From the NCBI RefSeq assembly GCF_042433515.1, contig NZ_JBHLVH010000002.1, positions 1 to 64,000 on the forward strand: a stretch of DNA of 64,000 bases, in the 5' to 3' direction. Below, in pieces: positions 8,322 through 16,044 of this stretch. Below the pieces are notes generated by a model. The model saw nothing but the letters and a program-made list of their open reading frames with translations, was not told the DNA's origin and did no database searches. Both the position numbers and the translations under genes were made by a program. How positions within the stretch are numbered: position 1 is the stretch's first letter; every line of letters begins with the position of its first letter. The DNA is from Kytococcus schroeteri (lineage in GTDB: Bacteria > Actinomycetota > Actinomycetes > Actinomycetales > Dermatophilaceae).

Positions 8322-9389
8322 ATGGACACCCCCACCACCGCCCCGACCCAGCGACCACACCCTGACGCGGCGCCCACGACCGCCGGCGCCGCCCCCGCCA
8401 ACGCCGCCAGCACCTCTGGCGCACCCTCCGCCGGTGACCCGGTGCTGGAGCTCGCCGGCGTCACCAAGGCGTTCGGCCGGGGCACCCGGCGCGTCGAGGC
8501 CGTCCGCGGCGTGGACCTCACGCTCCGCCGCGGCGAGGTGGTGGCCCTGCTCGGCCACAACGGTGCCGGCAAGTCCGTGACGCTCGACCTGGCCATGGGT
8601 CTCCAGGCCCCCGATGCCGGCACGGTGCGCCTCTGCGGTGAACCACCGGCCACCGCGGTGCGTCGCGGCCGCCTCGGCGCGATGCTGCAGACCGGCTCCC
8701 TGCTCACCGACCTCACCGTCGCCGAGACCGTCCGCGCCGTCGGCGCTCTGCACCGCACCACCCGCCAGCGCTGCGAGGAGGTCATGGCCCGCACCGGCCT
8801 GGACCCCCTGGCCGGCCGGCGCGTCGGCAGGTGCAGCGGTGGCGAGCAGCAGCGCCTCCGCTTCGCCCTGGCCCTGCTGCCCGACCCCGACCTCCTCGTG
8901 CTCGACGAGCCCACCGCGGGCATGGACGTCACGGCACGCCAGGAGTTCTGGGGCACCGTCACCCAGGAGGCGCACGCCGGGCGCACCATCGTCTTCGCCA
9001 CCCACTACCTCGCCGAGGCCGAGGAGTACGCGCCCCGCACGGTGCTCATGGCCAGCGGGCGCGTCATCGCCGACGACGCCACCGCCGCCGTGCGCAACCG
9101 GGTGCCCGGCCGCATGCTGCGCTGCACGGTGCCCCGGGCCGATGCGGTGCTGGGCACCCTGGCGGGCGACCCCACCGTGGTGGACGCGCGCGCCACCGCC
9201 GAGGACCGCCTCGAGCTGCGCACCACCGACTCCGACCGCCTGGCCGCCCTGGCCCTGCAGCAGTGGGGCGCCCGCGAGCTCGAGGTGGTGCCGCTGGGCC
9301 TCGACGAGGCCTTCGCCGAGCTCACCCGCACCGCCAGCACGAGCACCGCCAGCACCCCGTCCGCAACGACCCCCAGGAGCACCCCGTGA
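8322..9389 (+). CDS. ABC transporter ATP-binding protein (drug/lipid exporter type)
   Basis: A 355-residue ATPase of the DrrA/CcmA-like subgroup. A low-complexity Ala/Pro/Thr N-terminus of about 40 residues precedes the ABC domain, with Walker A GHNGAGKS, signature CSGGEQQRLRFA, Walker B LLVLDEPTAGMD and a switch histidine in ATHYLAEAEEY. It energises the permease encoded immediately after (GTGA overlap), and the pair sits ahead of a histidine kinase and response regulator with the same kind of overlap, a layout typical of peptide-antibiotic or drug efflux modules. The ATG at 8322 was chosen because CACGGT lies six bases upstream; a GTG at 8289 would add 11 residues. The substrate cannot be told. 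Confidence 0.9.
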   Translation: MDTPTTAPTQRPHPDAAPTTAGAAPANAASTSGAPSAGDPVLELAGVTKAFGRGTRRVEAVRGVDLTLRRGEVVALLGHNGAGKSVTLDLAMGLQAPDAGTVRLCGEPPATAVRRGRLGAMLQTGSLLTDLTVAETVRAVGALHRTTRQRCEEVMARTGLDPLAGRRVGRCSGGEQQRLRFALALLPDPDLLVLDEPTAGMDVTARQEFWGTVTQEAHAGRTIVFATHYLAEAEEYAPRTVLMASGRVIADDATAAVRNRVPGRMLRCTVPRADAVLGTLAGDPTVVDARATAEDRLELRTTDSDRLAALALQQWGARELEVVPLGLDEAFAELTRTASTSTASTPSATTPRSTP

Positions 9390-10141
9390 GCATCCCGTTC
9401 TCCCCCACCTACCTGCGCATCGACACCGTGCGCATCCTGCGCAACGTCTCCAACCTCGTGTTCACCATCGGTCTGCCGGTGTTCATGTACCTCGTGTTCT
9501 CCAGCGGCCAGACCGGTGACTTCCAGCTGCCCGGCGGCAACGGCGCCGCCCTGGTGGCGGTCAACCTCGCCACCTACGGGGCGTGCACCGCATGTGCGGC
9601 CATCGGCGCCCTGACCGCCTGGGAGCGCCAGCAGGGCTGGACCCGCCAGGTGCTGCTCACCCGACTGAGCCCGGTCGGGTTCGCCGTGCAGAAGCTGCTC
9701 ACCGCCCTGCTCGTGGCCGCGGTGCCGATGGTGGTGGTGCTCGGCATCGCCGCGTCCACCGGCGCCGAGGCGTCCTGGCAGACCTGGCTCACCGCGGGCG
9801 TGACCGGCTGGCTCGGTTCCTCCCTGTTCGCCCTGTTCGGCCTGCTCGTGGCCCTGGTGATGCGGTCGGACTCGGCCATCGGCATCGCGTCCGGGTCGCT
9901 CGTGGTGTTCGCCTTCCTGGGCAACATCTTCATGCCCCTCTCGGGCTGGCTGCTCGACCTGGCGCGCTTCACGCCCATGTTCGGCGTGGCCAACGCGGCC
10001 AGCCGCCCCGTCACCCACGGGTGGCTCGATCGGACCACCCAGGTGCCGCTGTGGCAGCCGTGGGCGACGATGGGCGCATGGTTCCTGGTGCTGGGGGTGG
10101 CGTGCGCCCTGATGATGCGGCGGACGGGCGGACGGGCGTGA
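9386..10141 (+). CDS. ABC-2 type transporter permease
   Basis: A 251-residue permease with six hydrophobic segments, starting at a GTG that overlaps the ATPase stop by four bases (GTGA) and has CAGGAG upstream. The ABC-2 family builds the membrane half of exporters for drugs, lipids or polysaccharides. Features include an N-terminal cytoplasmic stretch (SPTYLRIDTVRILRN), the ERQQGW segment after helix 2 typical of this family, and a terminal helix followed by a basic tail (MMRRTGGRA). It works with the preceding ATPase as a 2+2 exporter and overlaps the downstream kinase gene (GTGA), so all four genes should be made together. Confidence 0.9.
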   Translation: MSIPFSPTYLRIDTVRILRNVSNLVFTIGLPVFMYLVFSSGQTGDFQLPGGNGAALVAVNLATYGACTACAAIGALTAWERQQGWTRQVLLTRLSPVGFAVQKLLTALLVAAVPMVVVLGIAASTGAEASWQTWLTAGVTGWLGSSLFALFGLLVALVMRSDSAIGIASGSLVVFAFLGNIFMPLSGWLLDLARFTPMFGVANAASRPVTHGWLDRTTQVPLWQPWATMGAWFLVLGVACALMMRRTGGRA

Positions 10142-11274
10142 GCTCCCCCGCCGCCTCCGGTCCCGACCCGTGGCAGCGCTGGTCACTGGCCATCGCCCTG
10201 TCGTTCATGGTCTTCCTGGTCTTCCCCGCCATGGCCGCCTTCCGGGCCCCCGTCGGGTGGGAGGCGCAGGGGCTCACCCTGGCGGCGGTGCTGGCCTTCG
10301 CGGTGGTCTACCTCGTGGGCTACTCCGAGTGGCGCCCGTGGCTGGTGCTCTGCGCCCTGCTCGCGCTCACCGCGGCCACCGTGCCCGTGCTGGGCCCCGG
10401 CGCCCTGGGCCTGGTGCCCTACGTGGGCGTGCACTGCGCCCTGCAGCTGCCCCGCCCGGCCCACCTGCCCGTCGCCCTGGGCGCGGCCGCCACCCCGCTG
10501 CCGATGCTGCTCACCCCCTGGCCCGATGCCGCGTGGTTCGCCCTCCTGACCCTGCCGGTGACCTCCGGGATGCTCGCGGTGCGCCAGATGATCCACCGCG
10601 GCACCGAGCTGCAGGAGGTGGAGACCGCCTGGGCCGTCTCCGCCGAGCGCGAGCGCGTGGCCCGCGACGTGCACGACGTGCTGGGGCACTCGTTGACCGC
10701 CATCGTGCTCAAGGCCGACCTGGCCGAGCGCCTCATCGGCCGGGACGACGAGCGCGCCCGCGCCGAGGTGGCCGAGGTGGCCGCGCTCGCCCGCACCGCC
10801 CTGGGCGAGGCGCGCTCCACCGTGGTGGGGCTGCGCTCGCCGCAGGTGGAGGCCGAGCTGGACCGTGCCGCCGACCTGGCCCGCAGCGCCGGCGCCGTGC
10901 TGGCCGTGGAGGGCAGCGCCACCGCCGTGCCGCCGCGCTTCCGCCCCGTCACCGCGTGGGTGCTCCGCGAGGCCGTGACCAACGTGGCCCGCCACGCCGG
11001 GGCCGCGCACGTGACGGTGCGCCTGGCCGCCGACCGGGTGGAGGTGCAGGACGACGGTCGTGGCCTGCCCGAGGGGGCTGACACCGCCGAGGGCTCGGGC
11101 ATGCGCGGCATCCGCGAGCGCGTGGCCTCCCTCGGGGGCACCGTCACCTGGTCCGATGCCGCTCCCGGCACCCGGCTGGTGCTCACCTTCCCGACCGGCG
11201 CGGCCTCGCCGACCGGTGCCGCGCCGGCCGGCGGCGCGACGACCACCCCGACCCCGCAGGAGGCCCCCCGATGA
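10138..11274 (+). CDS. Sensor histidine kinase (HisKA_3, NarL/DesK type)
   Basis: A 378-residue membrane kinase. About five hydrophobic segments fill the first 150 residues with almost no extracytoplasmic loop, as in DesK-like kinases that sense the membrane itself. The dimerisation/phosphoacceptor helix reads ERVARDVHDVLGHSL with the phosphorylated histidine near residue 180, followed by a HATPase_c domain (REAVTNVARHA N-box, DDGRG G1 box, GMRGIRERV G2 box). The GTG start overlaps the permease stop and the end overlaps the response-regulator ATG. Most likely it senses a drug or envelope stress and controls the ABC exporter in the same operon. Confidence 0.93.
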   Translation: MSSPAASGPDPWQRWSLAIALSFMVFLVFPAMAAFRAPVGWEAQGLTLAAVLAFAVVYLVGYSEWRPWLVLCALLALTAATVPVLGPGALGLVPYVGVHCALQLPRPAHLPVALGAAATPLPMLLTPWPDAAWFALLTLPVTSGMLAVRQMIHRGTELQEVETAWAVSAERERVARDVHDVLGHSLTAIVLKADLAERLIGRDDERARAEVAEVAALARTALGEARSTVVGLRSPQVEAELDRAADLARSAGAVLAVEGSATAVPPRFRPVTAWVLREAVTNVARHAGAAHVTVRLAADRVEVQDDGRGLPEGADTAEGSGMRGIRERVASLGGTVTWSDAAPGTRLVLTFPTGAASPTGAAPAGGATTTPTPQEAPR

Positions 11275-11876
11275 TCCGTGTGCTCGTGGTGGACGACCAG
11301 GCCCTGGTGCGCGGCGCCCTGGCGGCCCTGCTCGACCTGGAACCCGACCTGCACGTGGTGGGCCAGGTGTCCGACGGCCCGTCCGCCGTGCAGTTCGCCG
11401 CCGAGCAGCCGGTGGACGTGGTGCTGCTGGACATCGAGATGCCCGGCGGGAGCGGCATCGACGCCCTGCCCGAGCTGGTGGGCCACCCCGAGGGGCCCCG
11501 CGTGCTGGTGGTCACCACCTTCGGCCGGCCGGGTTACCTGCGCCGCGCCCTCGACGCCGGGGCCAGCGGCTTCGTGGTCAAGGACTGCCCGCCGGCCGAG
11601 CTGGTGGAGGCCGTGCGTCGCACCCACGCCGGGCTGCGCACCGTGGACGCCGAGCTGGCCGCGGCCTCGATGCTGGCCGGCCCCAACCCGCTCACCCCGC
11701 GGGAGACCGACGTGCTGCGGCTGACCTCTGCCGGCAAGGGGGTCGCCGAGATCGCCGGCGAGCTGTTCCTCTCGGCCGGCACGGTGCGCAACCACCTGTC
11801 CTCCGCCATCGGCAAGACGGGGGCACGCACCAGCGCCGGGGCGGCCACCACGGCCCGCGAGAACGGCTGGCTGTAG
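11271..11876 (+). CDS. Response regulator, NarL/LuxR type
   Basis: A 201-residue partner of the upstream kinase, starting with an ATGA overlap. The receiver domain shows VVDDQALVRGAL and the phospho-acceptor aspartate in VVLLDIEMPGGSG, with the conserved T (VTTFG) and K (VVKDCP). The C-terminal LuxR helix-turn-helix (TPRETDVLRLTSAGKG, AEIAGELFLSAGTVRNHL) binds DNA. No terminator-like hairpin is obvious before the convergent TupA-like gene 48 bases away. It likely activates its own operon, possibly through the region before 8322, but I see no repeated operator there. Confidence 0.93.
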   Translation: MIRVLVVDDQALVRGALAALLDLEPDLHVVGQVSDGPSAVQFAAEQPVDVVLLDIEMPGGSGIDALPELVGHPEGPRVLVVTTFGRPGYLRRALDAGASGFVVKDCPPAELVEAVRRTHAGLRTVDAELAAASMLAGPNPLTPRETDVLRLTSAGKGVAEIAGELFLSAGTVRNHLSSAIGKTGARTSAGAATTARENGWL

Positions 11877-11924
11877 GAGCCCTCAGCCACGCGGGTGTCG
11901 GGCCCCGCGTGGGCGCACCCGCGC

Positions 11925-13145
11925 TCAGGCGCCGGGCAGGAACTCGCGCAGCAGCTCCGGCACGGGGTGGTCCCCGGCCACCAGACCGTACGGACGTGCG
12001 CCGGTGTAGAGGTCGGACTCCAGGCGCACCTGGGCGCGCTCCCACAACCGCCCGAAGCGCACGTCGTCCTCGGCCCGGAGGTACTGGTTCCCACCGGGGC
12101 CGAGGGTGAGCTCGCCCATGACGACACCGCGGGTGGTGGCGTACAGGTCCACCCGGAGGAAGGGCAGGGGCGCCACCCTCGACAACCTGCGGGCGGTCTC
12201 CAGGATCTCCGGCAGCTGGGGTGAGAGCGGGATCGACTGGTCCACGCGCTCCTTGCGCCACACGGCATCCCGCCCCTCATGGTCGAAGTAGCGGAAACGC
12301 ACCCCCTCGGAGAACCCCTCCACCCCGAAGTGCGTGTGGGTGCGGCGCACGAAACCGCCGCCGATCTCGCCGTAGAAGCAGTACACCTTGTAGTCGTGGG
12401 GGATGCTGCCGGACCCGTCGTCGCCCACGAGCATCTCCTCGGCGTACCAGGGGCCACGGAGTCCCGGCCTCGACGTCACCCAATCGATCACCTCGGACGC
12501 GCTGAGGCTGCGCGAGGAGTCGTCGGTTACCTCGTAGCGGTCGGGGTGACCCGGCTGCCGCCGCAACGGGATCACCCCCCGGCTGCCGGCGCTCCGGTTC
12601 GCCTTGAGCACGAAGGTGTCGGGCAGGCCCGAGAGGTCGATCTCCTCGGGGGCGCGCCAGAGTCCGTGGATGGTCGGCACGCCGATGCCGTGGCTCGCCG
12701 CCAGCGCGAGGGCCGACAGCCGGTCGGACACCACCGGCCGGGGGTGAGGCAGACCGGTCTGCTGGACGGCATACGTGTACCGGCGCACCTCGAAGAGCTT
12801 TGCCACGAAGCTCGCGTATGCCCGAGGGTCACCCTTCTTCGTGCCACCGGTGTTGCGGAAGCCGGCGCTGCGCAGGCGGTCCTGCACCGCAGGTGGCAGC
12901 ACCGCCCGGGGCATCGCGTTGGGGGCGTCGACCACCGCCCGCATCGCGCTGGCCTGTTCGAGACGGCCCCTCACCCGGGTGAGCTCGGAGCGCACCTCGG
13001 ACAGCTCCGCGTGGGCCCGGGACAGTTCGTCCTCGCGTTGCGAGAGCTGGCCCCCGCATCGGGCGAGCTGCTCCTCCAGCTGCCTCCTGCGCTCCGCTCC
13101 AGGGCGCAGTCGTCGGGCCAGGGAGCGGAGCCGGGAGGAGGTCAT
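11925..13145 (-). CDS. TupA-like ATP-grasp protein, paralogue 1
   Basis: A 406-residue member of the TupA-like ATP-grasp family (teichuronopeptide/polysaccharide-associated ligases). A short basic N-terminus and a coiled coil (about residues 18-68, rich in E, R, L) precede the catalytic region. ATP-grasp elements include FVLKANRSAGSRGV (about residue 180), WYAEEMLV, DYKVYCFYGEIGGG and the metal-site segment RVDLYATTRGVVMGELTLGPGGNQ. Such enzymes join an amino acid or similar group to a surface polymer, but the substrate is unknown. The ATG at 13145 has TAACCT eight bases upstream. Two further paralogues lie at 14635-15984 and 16045-17256; this copy is the most divergent. Confidence 0.85.
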   Translation of the reverse strand: MTSSRLRSLARRLRPGAERRRQLEEQLARCGGQLSQREDELSRAHAELSEVRSELTRVRGRLEQASAMRAVVDAPNAMPRAVLPPAVQDRLRSAGFRNTGGTKKGDPRAYASFVAKLFEVRRYTYAVQQTGLPHPRPVVSDRLSALALAASHGIGVPTIHGLWRAPEEIDLSGLPDTFVLKANRSAGSRGVIPLRRQPGHPDRYEVTDDSSRSLSASEVIDWVTSRPGLRGPWYAEEMLVGDDGSGSIPHDYKVYCFYGEIGGGFVRRTHTHFGVEGFSEGVRFRYFDHEGRDAVWRKERVDQSIPLSPQLPEILETARRLSRVAPLPFLRVDLYATTRGVVMGELTLGPGGNQYLRAEDDVRFGRLWERAQVRLESDLYTGARPYGLVAGDHPVPELLREFLPGA

Positions 13146-13192
13146 GGGGCCAGAGGTTATCCCTGGGGGCACTCCCGCGGCGCGTCGTCGGC

Positions 13193-13921
13193 CTACTCGT
13201 TCGTCTCGTCGTCGTACGCCACCGGCTCGCCGTCCTCGTCGGTGCGCTGGTACCAGGCCGTGTACTCCTCGGCGGTGGACTCGAAGTCCCGGCCGGCCGC
13301 CCACTGCCCGGCCTCGCCGTGCGCCGGCTCCACCGCCAGCTTGCAGTCGTCGCCGTACTCGGTGACGCCCTCGCGCACCGCGTTCTCCAGCGCCTGCTGC
13401 CGGAACTCGCGGCGGATCATCATCGGGTCGGTGGAGAAGTCGCGCAGCACGGCCACGCACATGCCGATCATCACCACGGCGAAGGGCAGCGCCGAGACGG
13501 TGACCAGGTTCTGCAGGCCGGTGAGGGCCGTGGCCCCGCCGATGAGCAGGATCACCACGGCGATGCCATTGAACAGCCAGCCGAGGTTGGCCATGACCCA
13601 GGTGAGCATGGCGGTGGTCACGCGGGTGACCTGCGCGGCATCGGACAGCCCCCAGGCGATGAAGGCCAGCACCGCGGCGGCGGACGTGCCGAGCACCACC
13701 TTGTCGATGCCGTAGCGCACCTTCTGGTCCTCCACCGAGACACCGGGCACGATCGCCGGGTGGATTCTGTGCGGGTAGGAGACCTCGCGCAGGAACCGGC
13801 GCCGGCGGCCGTGGGGGTCCGGGGTGGCGGCGTGCGCGCCGGCGGCGTCACGGCGTCGGGGTCCACCGGTGGGTGGGGTGGGTATGGGGTGCCTCCGGGG
13901 GTCGGTCGGGGTCGACCCCAC
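13193..13921 (-). pseudogene. BCCT-family transporter relic, internally deleted
   Basis: The frame carries the start of a betaine/choline/carnitine (BCCT) transporter, HPAIVPGVSVEDQKVRYGIDKVV and the first helices to about GWLFNG. It then passes directly into the far C-terminal part of the same family: TALTGLQNLVTVSALPF, the last helix and the cytoplasmic tail with DPMMIRREFRQQ and ENAVREGVTEYGDD. Full BCCT proteins are 500-600 residues; this one is about 240, so around 350-400 residues of the 12-helix core, including the substrate tryptophan box, are missing, apparently by an in-frame deletion near 13570. It cannot transport. The 5' boundary is uncertain: a GTG at 13921 is the most upstream plausible start, and a GTG at 13735 is an alternative. 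It could still be expressed as a small membrane protein. Confidence 0.75.
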
Positions 13922-13969
13922 GGTATGTCCCGGCCGGTCGCGGATTGGGCCCACTCCGCGCCCGGGTGC

Positions 13970-13975
13970 TAGGCA
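13970..13975 (+). promoter_or_regulatory. Candidate -10 hexamer (TAGGCA) for the lipoprotein gene
   Basis: TAGGCA ends six bases before the ATG at 13982. The gap is a run of G that could also act as a weak ribosome site. Confidence 0.35.
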
Positions 13976-13981
13976 GGGGGG

Positions 13982-14560
13982 ATGAACACCGCACCGAGCA
14001 CCGGACCCGTCCGCACCTCGAAGCGCCTGCTGGCCCTCGCGGTCCTGCCCGCCGCCCTCGCCCTGGGCGCCTGCGGCGGGGGTGAGGAGTCCACCGGGAC
14101 GAGCACGAGCCCCTCCGCCGAGGCCCCGGCGGAGACGAACGCGGAGACGCCCGGCGGGGAGTCCGCGCCCGGCGGGGAGTCCGTCGACGCCGAGGGCTCC
14201 GCCGCCCCGGAGGACGCCGGGTCCGACCCGGAGTCCGACCCGTCGGAGGCGGCTGCCGGCCAGGACGGCGCCCTGGACATCGCGACCTTCAAGGACATGG
14301 AGGGCATCGACACGAAGGTCAAGAAGCTCTCCGCCACGGACGCCTGCGGCTACTGGCAGGGCGCCATGAGCGACCCGGCCTCCCTGGACGCACCCGCGGA
14401 GGGCGCGCAAGGCCTCAAGGACCTGGCCAAGGTCTCCCCGCCGGCGGTGGGCAAGGCCCTCACCGGCCTGGCCGGGGCGATGGAGAAGGCCAAGGGCCCG
14501 CAGGACCCGAAGATCGGCCAGCAGCTGGGCAAGGTCGAGCAGGCCTGCATGGGCGGCTGA
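13982..14560 (+). CDS. Small secreted lipoprotein of unknown function
   Basis: A 192-residue protein with a signal peptide ending in the lipobox LALGAC (cysteine near residue 30), so it should be anchored to the outer face of the membrane. Residues about 31-90 are a low-complexity linker of Glu, Ser, Ala, Gly and Pro. The C-terminal 90 residues form a compact, probably helical domain with two cysteines (DACGYWQ and EQACMGG) that may pair. I do not recognise the domain. It is divergent from the BCCT relic and converges on the TupA-like genes, with a strong hairpin between. Confidence 0.8.
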   Translation: MNTAPSTGPVRTSKRLLALAVLPAALALGACGGGEESTGTSTSPSAEAPAETNAETPGGESAPGGESVDAEGSAAPEDAGSDPESDPSEAAAGQDGALDIATFKDMEGIDTKVKKLSATDACGYWQGAMSDPASLDAPAEGAQGLKDLAKVSPPAVGKALTGLAGAMEKAKGPQDPKIGQQLGKVEQACMGG

Positions 14561-14574
14561 CGCCCGTCCTCGAC

Positions 14575-14610
14575 GCGAGGGGCCGCACCCGGGTGGGTGC
14601 GGCCCCTCGC
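14575..14610. terminator. Bidirectional hairpin terminator
   Basis: Perfect 16-base arms (14575-14590 and 14595-14610) around a GGGT loop, placed between two convergent genes (stops at 14560 and 14635). Confidence 0.8.
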
Positions 14611-14634
14611 GTGCCTGATGGCGTGTCCGGCGGC

Positions 14635-15984
14635 TCAGGCCTTCTTGGGCAGGTAGCGTCGCAGCACCTCCGGCACCGGGTGGTCGCCGGCCAGGATGGC
14701 GTAGGGGCGCCCGTTGTGGGCCAGGTCGATCTGCAGGCGCATCTCGGCCTCCTCCCACATGCGGCCCAGGCGTGCGTCCTGCAGCGGCAGCAGGTCGGTG
14801 ACGTGGCTGCCGGGCATGAGGGTGATCTCCCCCATCACCACGCCCTGCGGGGTGCCGTACAGGTCCACGCGCACGAACGGCAGCGGCACCGCCCGGGAGA
14901 GCACCTTCGCGGCCTCGAGCATCTCCGGCAGCAGCGGGCTCAGCGGCACGTCACGGCGCGAGGCCCCGGTGCGCATCTCGATGTCCTGCCCCTCGCCGTC
15001 CACGTAGCGGAACTCCTGGGCGTCCATCCAGCCCTCGGCGCCGCGGTGCATCGGGGCGTGGCGGGTGAAGGCGAAGCCCACCTCGCCGTAGAACGAGAAG
15101 AACTTGTAGTCCATGGGCAGGCCGACCCCGCCCACGTCGGAGACGAGCAGCTCCTCGGCGAACCAGGGGCGGGAGAGCTTCTTGTCCGTGGTGAGGTTGT
15201 GGATGATCTCCGCGCCGGTCAGGCGGCGGCGGGTCTCGTCGGCCACCTCGTAGGTGTCGGCCAGCCCGGGCACGCGCCGCACCGGGTAGACCCCGCGCGA
15301 GCCGGCGCCGCCGTTGGACTTGAGCACGAACTCGTCCGGCAGGCCCGCCAGGTCGATCGCCTCGGGGGTGCGCCACACGGCGTGGACGTGCGGCGGACGC
15401 ACCCCGTGGCTGGCGGCCAGGGCGAAGTTCTCGAGCTTCTTGGGGATCTGGCGGCGCGGGTGGTTCTTGAGCCCCTGGTCGGACAGGCGCTTGCGGTAGC
15501 GGCGGGCCTCCAGCAGGTGGGTGGCGAAGCTGCCGTAGGCGCGCGGGTCGCCGGCGGTGGTGCCCGCCGAGGGCTCGTGCCCGGCACGCTTCAAGGCCTT
15601 GACGAGGTCGCCGCCGAGCTCGGCGCGGGGCGCGGCGCCGTCGGCGTCGCGGACGAGTGTGGTGTGGGTGCCCAGCTGCTTCTGGCCGCACGGCAGCTGG
15701 ATCGGGTCGGGGCGCCGGGTGGCCTCGCGGAGGCGCTCGACCTCGGCCTCGGCGGCGCGTGCCCGCTCCTCGGCGGCACGGCGGGCCTCCTCGGCATCGG
15801 CCAGGCGGGCCTCGAGCGTCTCGGCGGACCGCGCCCGGGCGGTGGCGCTGCCCTCGAGCTCGGCCGCACGCTGCTCGGCGGCGCGGCGGGCGGCCTTCTC
15901 GGTGCGGGCGGTCTCGCGCCACTCGGCGATCTTCTCGTCACGCCACTTGATGGCGGGCAGGTCCCGCAGCGTCTGTCGGAGCAT
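14635..15984 (-). CDS. TupA-like ATP-grasp protein, paralogue 2
   Basis: A 449-residue paralogue of the neighbouring TupA-like proteins. It opens with RQTLRDLPAIKWRDEKI, almost the same N-terminus as paralogue 3, followed by the longest coiled coil of the three (about residues 20-90, heptads of A/E/R). The ATP-grasp region has FVLKSNGGAGSRGVYPVRR, WFAEELLV, DYKFFSFYGEVGFAF, and RVDLYGTPQGVVMGEITLMPGS. It ends with GDHPVPEVLRRYLP, a tail shared by all three. The ATG at 15984 has TACCCT six bases upstream, so it probably has its own leaderless promoter even though paralogue 3 lies just upstream in the same direction. Probable role: ligase in surface-polymer decoration. Confidence 0.85.
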   Translation of the reverse strand: MLRQTLRDLPAIKWRDEKIAEWRETARTEKAARRAAEQRAAELEGSATARARSAETLEARLADAEEARRAAEERARAAEAEVERLREATRRPDPIQLPCGQKQLGTHTTLVRDADGAAPRAELGGDLVKALKRAGHEPSAGTTAGDPRAYGSFATHLLEARRYRKRLSDQGLKNHPRRQIPKKLENFALAASHGVRPPHVHAVWRTPEAIDLAGLPDEFVLKSNGGAGSRGVYPVRRVPGLADTYEVADETRRRLTGAEIIHNLTTDKKLSRPWFAEELLVSDVGGVGLPMDYKFFSFYGEVGFAFTRHAPMHRGAEGWMDAQEFRYVDGEGQDIEMRTGASRRDVPLSPLLPEMLEAAKVLSRAVPLPFVRVDLYGTPQGVVMGEITLMPGSHVTDLLPLQDARLGRMWEEAEMRLQIDLAHNGRPYAILAGDHPVPEVLRRYLPKKA

Positions 15985-15990
15985 GGGTGC

Positions 15991-15996
15991 AGGGTA
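15991..15996 (-). promoter_or_regulatory. Candidate -10 hexamer (TACCCT) for TupA-like paralogue 2
   Basis: Read leftwards, TACCCT ends six bases before the ATG at 15984. No ribosome site is present between. Confidence 0.4.
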
Positions 15997-16044
15997 GGCC
16001 GCCGCGCACCACCGCGCCGCCCTCCCGCGGGGGGAGGGCGCCGC

